DNA of 64,000 bases from Anaerococcus porci (GTDB lineage: Bacteria > Bacillota > Clostridia > Tissierellales > Peptoniphilaceae), in assembly GCF_009696575.1 (NCBI RefSeq), contig NZ_VULQ01000001.1:62001-126000 (forward strand), given 5' to 3'. Made by a program: the position numbers and the translations under genes. Of this stretch, positions 27,474 to 37,687 are shown one piece after another (the first letter of the stretch is position 1; each line of letters begins with the position of its first letter). The notes under the pieces are model-generated. The model was not told the DNA's origin, did no database searches, and was given only the letters and a program-made list of their open reading frames with translations.

Positions 27474-29219
27474 TTACTCATCTTTCATTTGTTGTAGATA
27501 CATTTTCTTATAATAGCCATTTCTTCTCATTAACTCATTATGATTTCCTTCTTCTAGAATTTGACCATTATATAAAACTATGATTTTATCTACGTCTTTA
27601 ATAGTTGAAAGCCTATGTGCGATAATAAAAGTGGTTCTATCTTTTTTGAGCTTATTTATTCCATTTTGAATTATTTGCTCAGTCTCAGTATCTATATTTG
27701 AAGTTGCTTCATCAAGAATCAATAGCTTAGGATCTCTTATATAGGCCCTCGCAAAAGATATAAGCTGTTTTTCACCTTGACTTAAATTAGAACCATTTTC
27801 GAGTATTTCACTGTCAATTCCTCGCTTTATAATTTTTTCACCACCAACAGTTTTTAAAGCTTTTATTATTTCTGATGTTGAAAAATCATCTCCCATACTT
27901 ATATTTTCTCTGATTGTATCTTTAAATAAGAATGAATCTTGAAGAACGACAGCCATATCCTTTCTCAAATCATCTCTATTTATACTAGATATATTTACAC
28001 CACCTATTTCAATTGTTCCTTTTCTTGGAGAATAAAAATTTAGTAAAAGATTTATTATAGTAGACTTTCCAGATCCGGTTTGACCAATAAATGCAATAGA
28101 AGTTCCACTTTTGACTTTTAAAGATAGATTTTTTATAATATCATTTTCTTTATAGGCAAAGTATATATTTTTGAATTCTATATCTTTATTTAAATCAATT
28201 TTATGTTTTCCAAGTTTTTTTAAAGATTTCCTATCCAATAATTCAAAAATATGGTTAGCTGAAGATAAGGCATCTTCTATATCGCCAAACCTCATTATTA
28301 TAGTATTAATATTATTAAATATTTTTGTTGTATAATCTATTGCCATATATAATGAGCCTATTGTTACTGTATATATATTGGTAATTGAACCTATACCAAA
28401 ATAAAGCATAACTATAATAATAGCCAGATATTGTATAACATCCATTGCTCTATAACCAGAATAAGATCTTAATTTTGATAATTTTATGTTAATATCAAAT
28501 ATTGATTTATTAACATTTTCAAATTTGTCATACATATATTTTTCTTTATTAAAAACTTGAATTATTTCCATGTTATGGATATATTCATTTATTTTAGCAT
28601 TTATATCTGCTGTATACTTTTTTATTTTCTTTGTATATACATATGTTTTATTTAAATATGTTTTAAAAATGATGTACACAAAAGGAACTAGTATTAAAAG
28701 CATTAAAGCTGCAATAGTATCAGTAAAAAATAAGGTTATATATAAACCAACAGCTAATATAAATGCATTTGCTATATCAGAAAACAATAGTTGAAACATA
28801 GTTTTTAATTTATTTGTATCATTAGTTACACGAGATGCTATTTTACCCGCAGGAAGATTATCAAAATAAGAAATAGGAAAGTTTGAAACTTTGTCATAAA
28901 CATCTTTTTGAACTCTTGCTGCAATTTTATTAGCGCTTATTTGAAAATAAACTTTAGATCTATTTAATAGAATTCCCGATAATACAAATATAATAAGATA
29001 AATATTCAATAATAAGGCTATAGTTTTAAAATCATTTTTTGTTATATTAGAGATAAATATATTATTTATTATATAGGCTATAATCATAGGACCTAGTATT
29101 TCTAAAAATGTCCTCAAAAACGAAAATATAAAGCCTATAAATAAATATTTTTTCTCTAATAGGGCATAATCTTTAAGCTTATTTATGCTTTTATTTTTTA
29201 CTATATTCTTCAATTTCAT
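27474..29219 (-). CDS. ABC exporter half-transporter, subunit with catalytic NBD
   Basis: This is a half-transporter of about 581 residues with six membrane helices and a C-terminal NBD: Walker A GQTGSGKSTI, signature LSQGEKQ, Walker B LLILDEATSNID with the catalytic Glu, and AHRLST. It pairs with the gene upstream (29191-30939), which has Asp at the same Glu position. Together they form a heterodimeric multidrug/lipid-type exporter (BmrCD/LmrCD-like). The start is ATG 29219 or GTG 29222. Neither has a clear ribosome site and the frames overlap by about 30 bases, so coupling is likely. Confidence 0.88.
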   Translation of the reverse strand: MKLKNIVKNKSINKLKDYALLEKKYLFIGFIFSFLRTFLEILGPMIIAYIINNIFISNITKNDFKTIALLLNIYLIIFVLSGILLNRSKVYFQISANKIAARVQKDVYDKVSNFPISYFDNLPAGKIASRVTNDTNKLKTMFQLLFSDIANAFILAVGLYITLFFTDTIAALMLLILVPFVYIIFKTYLNKTYVYTKKIKKYTADINAKINEYIHNMEIIQVFNKEKYMYDKFENVNKSIFDINIKLSKLRSYSGYRAMDVIQYLAIIIVMLYFGIGSITNIYTVTIGSLYMAIDYTTKIFNNINTIIMRFGDIEDALSSANHIFELLDRKSLKKLGKHKIDLNKDIEFKNIYFAYKENDIIKNLSLKVKSGTSIAFIGQTGSGKSTIINLLLNFYSPRKGTIEIGGVNISSINRDDLRKDMAVVLQDSFLFKDTIRENISMGDDFSTSEIIKALKTVGGEKIIKRGIDSEILENGSNLSQGEKQLISFARAYIRDPKLLILDEATSNIDTETEQIIQNGINKLKKDRTTFIIAHRLSTIKDVDKIIVLYNGQILEEGNHNELMRRNGYYKKMYLQQMKDE

Positions 29220-30939
29220 CACCCATAATTTGTTTTAAATACTGTCTTTTATACCATGTATTATCTTTTATTAAATGTTCATGATTACCTTGTTCTACTA
29301 TCTTTCCATTTTCTAAAACTATTATATTATCACAGTCTTGTACTTGACTTATCCTATGTGCAATAATTATTGTGGTTTTATTATTTCTGTATTTTTTTAA
29401 ATTAGCCAATATGTTTTTCTCGGTATTAGCATCTACAGCACTCATAGCATCATCTAATATTAGAATTTCAGGATTTTTAAGAATAGCTCTTGCTATAGAT
29501 AATCTTTGCTTTTGACCACCTGATAAAGAGATGCCATTTTCTCCTGTCATTGTTTCTAACCCTTCAGGAAATTCCTCTATATCCTTTTTAAAGTCAGCCA
29601 TCTCTATTGCTTTATTTAAGTCTTTTTCACTAGCTTTTTCATTTGAAAATAAAATATTATTTTTTAAAGTATCCGAAAAAATCATATGTTGTTGTGGTAC
29701 ATATCCAATTTTTTCTTTTAATAGTTTAAAAGAAGTATCTGAAGCTGTATATTTACCTATATAAATACTAGTTTTATCTACTTTATATAGGTCTAATAGT
29801 TGTTTTATTAATGTGGTTTTACCAGAAGAAGTTTTTCCAAGTATTCCTAAGGATTTATTATTTTTAATACTTAAATTTATTCTATTTAAAATATAATCTT
29901 TTGAGCTAGGATATTTAAAATTATGCTCGTCGAACAATATATCTATGTTTTCACCAGCATCTATTTTATTAGATGAATCTGAAATTTCCTCTTTGTAATT
30001 TAAAGTTTCTTCTATTCTATCCATTGATGCACTGGCTTGTTGCTTTAAGTTTATAAAATCTCCTAAGGCATACATTGGCCAAACAAGCATATTTAAATAA
30101 TAAGTAAAAGATACAATTTGCCCAATACTTAACTTTGATGTATATATCATATATGATCCATAGGATATAGCTATTATGAAAGTTATAGAAGTAATTATTC
30201 TTTCTACAGGAGCAAGTAAAGCCTGGTACTTAGCAAGATTTATATTGTTTTCAGCTAATTTATCCGCATTTTTATAAAACATTTTTCTTCTCTTATCTTC
30301 CAAGTTAAAAACCTTAATAATTCTAATACCTTCAGCATCTTCTAATACATTATCGTTAAGTTTATCAAACGACTTATTTACTTTAATTGACTTATCATAA
30401 ATTCTCTTTCCAATTTTAAAATATGCAAAAGCTATAAAAGGTATGGGTAATATAGAAAATATTGTAAGCTTTAAATCGACGGTTACTATCATAACTATAA
30501 TTACGCTTAAAGGAAGAATTGTAGAATCAATTAATGACAAAGTACCATAACCTGCCATAATGGAAATTTGTTGTATATCATTTGTAGATTTTCCCATTAA
30601 TGAACCAGTTGAATTATTCTCAAAAAATTCTTGTGATTGACGTAAAAATTTGTTCATTAATTTATTTCGAGTTAAGTATTCAATACTTCCGCTAGCTTTA
30701 AAAACATTGTATGACCATCCCATTGCTAGAAAATACTTTATAATTACTACAAAAAATGTGAATATAACAATTTTTATAAATTTATCAAAATCTATGCCCT
30801 TATTATAAATTAAATCTATTAATTTGCCTATAATATAAGGTAAAAATAGTGATACTACATCACTTAACAAAAGAAATATTATGCCTATTATATAATTTTT
30901 TTTATAATAATCTATAAACCACTTGAATTTTTTAAACAT
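29191..30939 (-). CDS. ABC exporter half-transporter, subunit with degenerate NBD
   Basis: This 582-residue half-transporter has an N-terminal six-helix domain and an NBD: Walker A LGKTSSGKTTL, signature LSGGQKQRL, Walker B ILILDDAMSAVD where Asp replaces the catalytic Glu, and AHRISQ. This asymmetry is a hallmark of heterodimeric exporters in which one ATP site is structural. The substrate cannot be told. AAGGAG (30950-30945) directly follows the T-tract of a terminator-like hairpin, so readthrough may control expression. Confidence 0.88.
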   Translation of the reverse strand: MFKKFKWFIDYYKKNYIIGIIFLLLSDVVSLFLPYIIGKLIDLIYNKGIDFDKFIKIVIFTFFVVIIKYFLAMGWSYNVFKASGSIEYLTRNKLMNKFLRQSQEFFENNSTGSLMGKSTNDIQQISIMAGYGTLSLIDSTILPLSVIIVMIVTVDLKLTIFSILPIPFIAFAYFKIGKRIYDKSIKVNKSFDKLNDNVLEDAEGIRIIKVFNLEDKRRKMFYKNADKLAENNINLAKYQALLAPVERIITSITFIIAISYGSYMIYTSKLSIGQIVSFTYYLNMLVWPMYALGDFINLKQQASASMDRIEETLNYKEEISDSSNKIDAGENIDILFDEHNFKYPSSKDYILNRINLSIKNNKSLGILGKTSSGKTTLIKQLLDLYKVDKTSIYIGKYTASDTSFKLLKEKIGYVPQQHMIFSDTLKNNILFSNEKASEKDLNKAIEMADFKKDIEEFPEGLETMTGENGISLSGGQKQRLSIARAILKNPEILILDDAMSAVDANTEKNILANLKKYRNNKTTIIIAHRISQVQDCDNIIVLENGKIVEQGNHEHLIKDNTWYKRQYLKQIMGDEIEEYSKK

Positions 30940-30950
30940 ATATTCTCCTT

Positions 30951-31014
30951 AAAAAAGCTGCCGCAAATACACATGGATTAAAAGTTAAACCATATAATTT
31001 TATTTAGCAGCAGC
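30951..31014 (-). terminator. Terminator or attenuator abutting the ABC exporter ribosome site
   Basis: On the minus strand, GCTGCTGC (31014-31007) pairs with GCGGCAGC (30964-30957), with one G-U pair, followed by TTTTTT. The 42-base loop contains a smaller ATGG/CCAT pair. The T-run runs straight into AAGGAG of the ABC gene 12 bases before its ATG, so the hairpin both ends the cysE message and sits in the exporter leader. Confidence 0.75.
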
Positions 31015-31017
31015 CTA

Positions 31018-31551
31018 TCATTTATTATATTTTTTATGTTTTATAATTTGGGCTGGTACTCCAACCGCTGTGCAATCATCAGGCACATCTTCTAATACAA
31101 CTGCATTAGCACCAATCTTACAGTTATTTCCAATTTTTATATTCCCTAAAATAACTGCTCCTGCACCAATTAAAACATTATTTCCGACACTTGGATGTCT
31201 TTTTACTCTTTTATTGACTAAACCTCCTAAAGTTACACCGTGATACATCAATACATCATCACCTATCTCAGCAGTCTCGCCAATAACTACACCCATTCCA
31301 TGATCGATGTAACATCTTCTACCAATTTTAGCACCAGGATGGATTTCTATTCCTGTTTCCATCCTAGATTTCAAGCTAATTTCATCTGCTTTAGCAAATT
31401 CTCCACTCATATATAGATTATGAGCCTTGTAATGTGCTAATAAAGCTCTTATTCCAGGAGAAAAATTAATTGCCTCATCCTCAGATTTTAAAGCAGGATC
31501 TTTAGCTAAAGCAGTTTTAATTAATTCATTTTTGTAATCTTCAAATGTCAT
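31018..31551 (-). CDS. cysE: Serine O-acetyltransferase
   Basis: This 177-residue short-form (EpsC-like) enzyme makes O-acetylserine from serine and acetyl-CoA. The left-handed beta-helix hexapeptide repeats run from [13 protein letters not shown] to [15 protein letters not shown], and the His of [10 protein letters not shown] and YHGVTLGG are visible. The ATG shares a base with the cysK stop, so the two enzymes of cysteine synthesis are co-translated. Confidence 0.93.
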   Translation of the reverse strand: MTFEDYKNELIKTALAKDPALKSEDEAINFSPGIRALLAHYKAHNLYMSGEFAKADEISLKSRMETGIEIHPGAKIGRRCYIDHGMGVVIGETAEIGDDVLMYHGVTLGGLVNKRVKRHPSVGNNVLIGAGAVILGNIKIGNNCKIGANAVVLEDVPDDCTAVGVPAQIIKHKKYNK

Positions 31552-32462
31552 TATTTTAATTCATATAATTTAGTTGATAAATATCTTTCACCTGTATCAG
31601 GTAATACAGTTACAACTTTTTTTCCTTCACCTAACTTGTCAGCTATTTTTATAGCACCTACAACATTTGCTCCTGAAGAAATGCCTACAGCTAAAGCCTC
31701 ATCTTTTGCAAGTTGTCTTGACATATTTATAGCTTCATCACTTTTAACATCAACAATTCCATCTAGGATATCATAATTTAAATTTTTAGGAATAAAATTA
31801 CCACCTATTCCTTGAATCTTATGTGCTGAAGCTTTTCCTCCAGAAAGTAATGGACTTTCTGCAGGTTCAATTGCATAAACTTGTGCATTTTCATTTACTT
31901 CCTTAAGTCTTTTTCCTACACCTGATACAGTTCCACCTGTACCTACTCCAGCAATAAATGCATCAGGTGTTAATTCATCTAAAATCTCAACTGCTGTTGT
32001 TTCATAATGAGCTTTTATATTTGCAGGATTTGAAAATTGATCTGGCATAAAATACCCGTCTTTTTTAGATAGTTCCTTAGCCTTATTAACAGCACCTTGA
32101 AGAGCTCCTTCTGTCGTTCTTATAACTTCAGCTCCATAAGCTTCTGCAAGTTTAGATCTTTCTTCACTCATCGAAGCAGGCATTGTTAAAATACACTTAT
32201 ATCCCTTAGTTGCAGCAAGAGCAGCTAGTGCAACGCCTGTATTTCCACTTGTTGGTTCTACAATTGTATAACCTTCTCTAAGCTTTCCTAACTTTTCAGC
32301 CTCTTCTATCATATAAAGAGCAATCCTATCTTTAATAGATCCAGCCAAATTGTTTTTTTCAACTTTTACATATATATCAGCTCTTCCCTCTTTTTCAAGA
32401 GATTTAAGCTTTAGTAAGGGAGTTTTCCCTATTAATGCTTTGCTATTTTTATAAATCGTCAT
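31551..32462 (-). CDS. cysK: Cysteine synthase A
   Basis: This 303-residue PLP enzyme makes cysteine from O-acetylserine and sulfide. The PLP Lys lies in NLAGSIKDR, the substrate loop is [10 protein letters not shown] and the phosphate loop [12 protein letters not shown]. The C terminus is shortened, as in Firmicute CysK. AAGGAG precedes the ATG, and a strong promoter lies upstream. It is a plausible target of the Rrf2/CymR-like regulator encoded at 2611-3018, although no operator was identified. Confidence 0.94.
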   Translation of the reverse strand: MTIYKNSKALIGKTPLLKLKSLEKEGRADIYVKVEKNNLAGSIKDRIALYMIEEAEKLGKLREGYTIVEPTSGNTGVALAALAATKGYKCILTMPASMSEERSKLAEAYGAEVIRTTEGALQGAVNKAKELSKKDGYFMPDQFSNPANIKAHYETTAVEILDELTPDAFIAGVGTGGTVSGVGKRLKEVNENAQVYAIEPAESPLLSGGKASAHKIQGIGGNFIPKNLNYDILDGIVDVKSDEAINMSRQLAKDEALAVGISSGANVVGAIKIADKLGEGKKVVTVLPDTGERYLSTKLYELK

Positions 32463-32506
32463 ATAAACTCCTTATTATTTTATTTAATTATTTGACACTT
32501 GTTAGT

Positions 32507-32534
32507 ATTATATTATAATATTATTCCTTTTCAA
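32507..32534 (-). promoter_or_regulatory. Sigma-A promoter for cysK-cysE
   Basis: On the minus strand, TTGAAA (32534-32529), a 16-base spacer and TATAAT (32512-32507) lie 45 bases before the cysK ATG. This is a strong match. Confidence 0.65.
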
Positions 32535-32573
32535 TTAGAAAACAATATTCATAGTATTTTACTAGAGATTAAT

Positions 32574-32606
32574 TTTTTTAAAAAAAGAAGGCATTTGCCT
32601 TCTTTA
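32574..32606 (-). terminator. Rho-independent terminator after tsf
   Basis: On the minus strand AAAGAAGGCA pairs with TGCCTTCTTT around a 2-base loop, followed by a T-run. Confidence 0.9.
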
Positions 32607-32616
32607 AAGAAATTTA

Positions 32617-33285
32617 TTAACCCTTGATTTGACTTTGAACTTCGTCTGCAAAGTTTTCTTCTTTTTTCTCTAAACCTTCGCCAACTTCAAATCTTGCAAA
32701 TCTTCTGATTTTAATATTTTCCCCTACATTATTAGCTGTATCTCTTAGATATTGCTCTACTGTTAAATCGGGATTTTTTATATATTGTTGATCTAGTAAG
32801 CAAACATCTTTGAAATATTTTTTAAGTCTTCCTTCAACCTTTTTATGAGCTATCATTTCTTTTTTATCTTGTGGCATATTATCATTAGCCTCATTCAAAG
32901 CTTGGTTGATAAGTATTTCTTTTTGCTCTGCAACATCTTTTTCATCGGCATCTTCTTCTGAAACATATAAAGGATTTAAAGCAGCTATATGCATAGCTAT
33001 ATTTCTAGCAAATTCTTTTACAGAATCGGTATTAGCAGAAAAGTCTGTTTCAGTATTAATTTCAACTATAACACCAATTTTATTATTATGGATATAAGAA
33101 CCAATAACCCCCTCAGCAGCTATTCTATCAGCTTTTTTATCTAAAGTAGCTTGTCCTTTTTCTTTAAGTAATTTTATCGCCTTATCTATATCACCATCTG
33201 TTTCAGTTAAAGCTTTCTTACAATCCATCATTCCAGCGCCTGTTTTATCTCTTAATTCTTTTACTAATTTTGCAGTTACTGCCAT
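32617..33285 (-). CDS. tsf: Elongation factor Ts (short form)
   Basis: EF-Ts is the nucleotide exchange factor for EF-Tu. The N-terminal UBA-like domain reads [22 protein letters not shown]. The core motif [14 protein letters not shown] corresponds to the TDFVA contact. At 222 residues it is shorter than Bacillus or E. coli EF-Ts (about 280-295), as in bacteria that keep a reduced core. The second of two adjacent ATGs (33285) is preferred, as it is better spaced from AGGAGG. Confidence 0.93.
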   Translation of the reverse strand: MAVTAKLVKELRDKTGAGMMDCKKALTETDGDIDKAIKLLKEKGQATLDKKADRIAAEGVIGSYIHNNKIGVIVEINTETDFSANTDSVKEFARNIAMHIAALNPLYVSEEDADEKDVAEQKEILINQALNEANDNMPQDKKEMIAHKKVEGRLKKYFKDVCLLDQQYIKNPDLTVEQYLRDTANNVGENIKIRRFARFEVGEGLEKKEENFADEVQSQIKG

Positions 33286-33301
33286 CATATCCTCCTATTA
33301 A

Positions 33302-34069
33302 TTATTCTTCTTCAGATTCAGCTTCTTCATTATCTTCGATTTCATCATCTAATTCTTCGAAATCTTCTTCATTTATTTCAAATTCGTTACCTTGATTTCC
33401 TTCGATAACTGCATCCGCCATAAGTGATGTGATAAGTTTAACTGCCCTAATTGCATCATCATTTCCAGGAATTGCTAAATCAACAACATCTGGATCACAA
33501 TTTGTGTCTACAATTGAAATAACAGGGATTCCTAAAATTTTCGCCTCATGAACAGCTATTTGCTCATTTGATGGATCGACTACAAATAATACATCTGGTA
33601 GTTCTTCCATTTCTTTGATACCACCAAGATTTTTCTCTAGTTTATCCATTTCTTTATTGAATTGTAAAACTTCTTTTTTTGGTAAAAGATCAAAAGTTCC
33701 ATCTTCTTCCATCATTTCATATTTTTTAAGTTTATTTACACTATTTCTAATAGTATTGAAATTAGTTAGCATGCCACCTAACCATCTGTTAGATACATAA
33801 AATTGACCACATCTTTTAGCTTCTTGTTCAATTGAGTCTTGTGCTTGTTTTTTTGTACCTACAAATAGTATATTTCCACCTTCAGCTGCTGTATCTCTAA
33901 TAATTTTATAAGCTTTTTCAATTTGAACAGCTGTTTTTTGTAAATCTATAATGTAGATTCCATTTCTTTCAGTGAAGATGAATTTTTTCATCTTAGGATT
34001 CCATCTTCTTGTTTGATGTCCAAAGTGTACACCAGCTTCTAATAATTTTTTCATTGATACTACTGTCAT
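33302..34069 (-). CDS. rpsB: 30S ribosomal protein S2 (uS2)
   Basis: The 255-residue uS2 begins [23 protein letters not shown] and contains the family segments [12 protein letters not shown] and [10 protein letters not shown]. The acidic C-terminal tail ([16 protein letters not shown]) is common in Firmicutes. GGAGG lies 7 bases before the ATG. It is co-transcribed with tsf from a promoter at the end of ftsY, with a leader of about 90 bases. Confidence 0.96.
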   Translation of the reverse strand: MTVVSMKKLLEAGVHFGHQTRRWNPKMKKFIFTERNGIYIIDLQKTAVQIEKAYKIIRDTAAEGGNILFVGTKKQAQDSIEQEAKRCGQFYVSNRWLGGMLTNFNTIRNSVNKLKKYEMMEEDGTFDLLPKKEVLQFNKEMDKLEKNLGGIKEMEELPDVLFVVDPSNEQIAVHEAKILGIPVISIVDTNCDPDVVDLAIPGNDDAIRAVKLITSLMADAVIEGNQGNEFEINEEDFEELDDEIEDNEEAESEEE

Positions 34070-34094
34070 ATTATTACCTCCGTTTATTATCTTC

Positions 34095-34150
34095 CATCTT
34101 TTTCAACTAGACCATAAACCTATTTGGCAACGTAGATCTATCAAAAGATG
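34095..34150 (-). promoter_or_regulatory. Possible structured rpsB leader
   Basis: In the leader transcript CATCTTTT (34150-34143) can pair with AAAAGATG (34102-34095), closing a 40-base loop just upstream of the ribosome site. Autoregulatory uS2 leaders are known in other bacteria. I cannot match this one to a named motif. Confidence 0.3.
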
Positions 34151-34166
34151 TGCATAGTACTTATTT

Positions 34167-34195
34167 AGTATACTACAAGTTTTTTTAAAAAACAA
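34167..34195 (-). promoter_or_regulatory. Promoter for rpsB-tsf
   Basis: On the minus strand, TTGTTT (34195-34190), a 17-base spacer and TATACT (34172-34167) lie directly after the ftsY stop codon. Confidence 0.55.
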
Positions 34196-34199
34196 GCAT

Positions 34200-35294
34200 T
34201 TAGAACATACTTTCAACAAAAGACTTAGAATCAAATTTTTCTAGGTTATTAATTCCCTCACCTAATCCTATATACTTAACAGGAACCTCAAGTTCAACTT
34301 GAAGCGGAAATATTACTCCACCCTTGGCAGTTCCATCAAGTTTTGTAAGTATTAAACCAGTTATATCGCATACATTTTTAAATTCTCTAAGTTGACTAAT
34401 AGCATTTTGACCTGTAGTAGCATCTAAAATTAGTAAAGTTTCCTTATTGGCTTTATTAGCATGGGTTGATATTGTTCTATTAATTTTTTCTAATTCATTC
34501 ATAAGGTTTTTCTTATTATGAAGTCTTCCAGCTGTATCGCATATCAAAACATCATATTTATTTGACTTTGCAGACTGAATTGCGTCAAAAATTACAGCTG
34601 ATGGGTCTGATCCTTCTTTATGAGATATCATAGGAGTGTTAGACTCTTTTGCCCATGAATCTAATTGTTCAATTGCTGCGGCCCTAAAGGTATCTGCAGC
34701 TGCCAGGATTACTTTCTTGCCTTGTTTTTCAAGATTATTAGCAAGCTTACCTATTGTAGTTGTTTTTCCAACTCCATTAACTCCTATAACTAATATCACG
34801 GTCAACTCATTATCCTTAATATTTAATGAATTATCAAGATTTTTTTCATCAAGTTTTGCTATCATAATTTCTTTTAGTAGAGGAAATATTTTTTCAGGTT
34901 CTTTAATAGATCTAGCCTTTATTTCAAACTTAAGATTGTCTACTATTTCAATAGTAGATTTCATTCCTATATCAGAAGATATAAGAATCTCTTCTAATTC
35001 TTCATATAAATCATCATCTATTTTTACATTTGCAGTAAATATATTTTTTAATTGTGATGAAAATTGTTCACGGGTTTTTGAAAGACCTTTTGATATTTTT
35101 GCAAAAAAGCCCAGATTTTCTTCGACATCATCTGATGTATTTTCAATATTTTTTTGATTTAATATTAAGTCTTTTTCTAACTTTTCTTTATTTTCTTCTT
35201 CATTTAGCTTATCATTCTTATATACATTTTCTTTTTCTATATACTTTTCTTCTTTACATTCATCAGCTTTTTTCTTTCTAAAAAAATCAAACAT
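34200..35294 (-). CDS. ftsY: Signal recognition particle receptor FtsY
   Basis: This 364-residue SRP-receptor GTPase docks SRP-ribosome complexes at the membrane. The N-terminal region of about 60 residues is Lys/Glu-rich. The NG domain has GVNGVGKTTTIGKLA (G1), DTFRAAA, DTAGRL and TKLDGTAKGG. The gap to priA is 9 bases, so it lies at the end of the gmk-rpoZ-coaBC-priA operon. The frame is complete. Confidence 0.95.
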   Translation of the reverse strand: MFDFFRKKKADECKEEKYIEKENVYKNDKLNEEENKEKLEKDLILNQKNIENTSDDVEENLGFFAKISKGLSKTREQFSSQLKNIFTANVKIDDDLYEELEEILISSDIGMKSTIEIVDNLKFEIKARSIKEPEKIFPLLKEIMIAKLDEKNLDNSLNIKDNELTVILVIGVNGVGKTTTIGKLANNLEKQGKKVILAAADTFRAAAIEQLDSWAKESNTPMISHKEGSDPSAVIFDAIQSAKSNKYDVLICDTAGRLHNKKNLMNELEKINRTISTHANKANKETLLILDATTGQNAISQLREFKNVCDITGLILTKLDGTAKGGVIFPLQVELEVPVKYIGLGEGINNLEKFDSKSFVESMF

Positions 35295-35303
35295 TTATAC
35301 TCC

Positions 35304-37679
35304 TTAATTAATGTCATTTGGATTTAATGATATAATAATACTAGAATCCTTAGACTTATTTATAAAGTGATTTCTTAATCTCACTAAAAAATCAAAAAGA
35401 TAATTTAAATTATTATCATTACACTTTATAATGATATTATATCTATATTTATTATTAATTCTACTAATTTTACATGGGTTAGGACCTATAATCTCGACAT
35501 AAATATTTTGAGAAAACTCCAAATCTAGATATTTCTTTATTCTATTTGAAATATCTATGCACTTAAGTCTTGAGGCATTTAAAATTTTTATAGTAAGTAA
35601 ATTAATAAAAGGAGGATAAGAGAATGCCTTCCTTATGGCTATTTCATTTTCATAAAATGTTTTGTAGTCATTATTACTTACCGTATTTATTACAAAATTA
35701 TCGGGTTTATAAGTTTGAATAACTACTTCTCCATTTTTATTAGATCTTCCGGCTCTTCCTGAAACTTGGGTGAGAATTTGAAAGCTAGATTCGAAAGCTG
35801 TGTAATCATCAACATTTAAATTTATATCAGCATTTATTACACCAACTAAAGTAACATTATCAAAATCAAGCCCTTTCGCTATCATTTGAGTTCCTATTAA
35901 AATATCTACCTTATTTTCTTTCATAAGCTTATACATTTTCAGGTAAGAATCTCTATTTTTAACAGTAATCGAATCCATTCTTAAAATTTTTGCACCTTTA
36001 AACATATCTCTTACTTCTTCTTCAAGTTTTTCAGTTCCGGCTCCATATTCTTTTATTTTTTTAGACCCACAAGATGGACAAATTTTAGGTTGATTTTTAG
36101 TTCTTCCACAATAATGACACACAAGTTTTGATACATGCTTATGATAGGTCATTGCTACGTCACAAGCTTCACATTTTATTACGTGACCACATGATCTACA
36201 AAATGTAAAAGAGTTATGCCCTACCTTGTTTAAAAATAAAATAATCTGTTCTTTTTTCTTAAGCCTATCTATGATTTTTCCATAAAGATTAGCACTAATC
36301 ATTGAGTAATTTGAATTTTTGAGCTCTTTTCTCATATCGACAATTTCAATTTTTGGAAAAGTCTTGTTTATTCTTTCTTTTAACTCAAGCAATCCATATT
36401 CACCAGATTTAGCTTTTAACATTGTCTTTAAAGATGGAGTAGCTGATGCAAATATTAAACTAGCATTGTGAAACTTTCTTCTTAATAAGGCTATCTCATC
36501 AGTATGGTATTTAGGGTCTTTTCCAGATAGATAGCTCTTATCATGTTCTTCGTCAATTATAATTATGCCCAAGTTTTTAAAAGGAGCAAAGATTGCACTT
36601 CTTGCACCTATTACAATTTTTACCTCTCCATTTTTTATCATTCTCCACTGTTGAAATCTTTCTTTTATAGTAAGCTTTGAATGCATTACAGCTATCTTTT
36701 GTTTAAATCTTCCTTGAAATCTCTCAATAGTTTGTGGTGTAAGTGATATTTCAGGAACCAATATTATGGCATCTTTATTATTTTTAAGATTTTCTTCTAC
36801 AATTTGTAGAAACACCTCGGTTTTTCCACTACCAGTAACTCCTTTAAGTAGATAGGGTCTATTTGGATTATTTATAACTTCTTTATAAGCTTTTTCCTGC
36901 TCATCATTAAGTTTAAATTTGTCATATGACTCCATAAAATTTTCAACTGATTCATTTTTTTCTTTTTTTAGAACTTTTACTAACCCTTTTTTTATTAATG
37001 AATCTAAAGAACTTTTACTAGACTTTGTTGTAGTTAGTAATTTCTTATATTCTGTTATATTATTTTTTTCTAAATAAGTTAATATTTCTTTTTGTTTTTT
37101 AGCGTTTTTACTTATTATATTATAATTTACTTCTTTATTAAGACTAATATAATAAATATAGTTTATTTTTTGATTACCTATTAATTCAAATTTCGATTTA
37201 ATTAACCCATCATTTTTATATGATTCTAAAATATCATAGTTAATATTAAACTTTTCTTTTATTTCTTCATAACTTTTTTTCTCATCCAAAAAATCTAAAA
37301 GTTTATCAGAATTTTTATGATTACACTTATAAAAATACTCTCTTATTTCTTTTATATTTCCCGGAGGCATAACTTGTTTAATACATGATCTTAAAGGTGC
37401 CAAGTATCTTTTATGCATAAAAAAAGCTATATCAATTAATTCCTCATTAATTATAGCTTCACTATCAATAATTTCTATGATATCTTTTGTTTCAATTTCC
37501 TCTTCAATATCTTTTTTTATCTCATAAACAAAAGCAATAGTACGCTTGTTTGCTTTTCCAAACGGTACTATTACTCTCATTCCTTTTTTTAAACTATTTT
37601 TAAACTTTACTGGAATATGATATGTAAATGATCTATCTAAAAATCTACTTTTACTATCAAGAATCACATAACAATACAA
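35304..37679 (-). CDS. priA: Primosomal protein N' (replication restart helicase PriA)
   Basis: This 791-residue superfamily 2 helicase restarts stalled forks. It shows Walker A GVTGSGKTE, DEEHD, and the zinc-binding cysteine cluster CRSCG, CEACD, CHYCG, CPSCG. TTG 37679 is the likely start, with AGGTGA 4 bases upstream and 8 bases after the coaBC stop. The N-terminal DNA-binding domain (MYCYVILDSKSRFLDRSFTY) is intact. Confidence 0.95.
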   Translation of the reverse strand: MYCYVILDSKSRFLDRSFTYHIPVKFKNSLKKGMRVIVPFGKANKRTIAFVYEIKKDIEEEIETKDIIEIIDSEAIINEELIDIAFFMHKRYLAPLRSCIKQVMPPGNIKEIREYFYKCNHKNSDKLLDFLDEKKSYEEIKEKFNINYDILESYKNDGLIKSKFELIGNQKINYIYYISLNKEVNYNIISKNAKKQKEILTYLEKNNITEYKKLLTTTKSSKSSLDSLIKKGLVKVLKKEKNESVENFMESYDKFKLNDEQEKAYKEVINNPNRPYLLKGVTGSGKTEVFLQIVEENLKNNKDAIILVPEISLTPQTIERFQGRFKQKIAVMHSKLTIKERFQQWRMIKNGEVKIVIGARSAIFAPFKNLGIIIIDEEHDKSYLSGKDPKYHTDEIALLRRKFHNASLIFASATPSLKTMLKAKSGEYGLLELKERINKTFPKIEIVDMRKELKNSNYSMISANLYGKIIDRLKKKEQIILFLNKVGHNSFTFCRSCGHVIKCEACDVAMTYHKHVSKLVCHYCGRTKNQPKICPSCGSKKIKEYGAGTEKLEEEVRDMFKGAKILRMDSITVKNRDSYLKMYKLMKENKVDILIGTQMIAKGLDFDNVTLVGVINADINLNVDDYTAFESSFQILTQVSGRAGRSNKNGEVVIQTYKPDNFVINTVSNNDYKTFYENEIAIRKAFSYPPFINLLTIKILNASRLKCIDISNRIKKYLDLEFSQNIYVEIIGPNPCKISRINNKYRYNIIIKCNDNNLNYLFDFLVRLRNHFINKSKDSSIIISLNPNDIN

Positions 37680-37687
37680 AAAATCAC

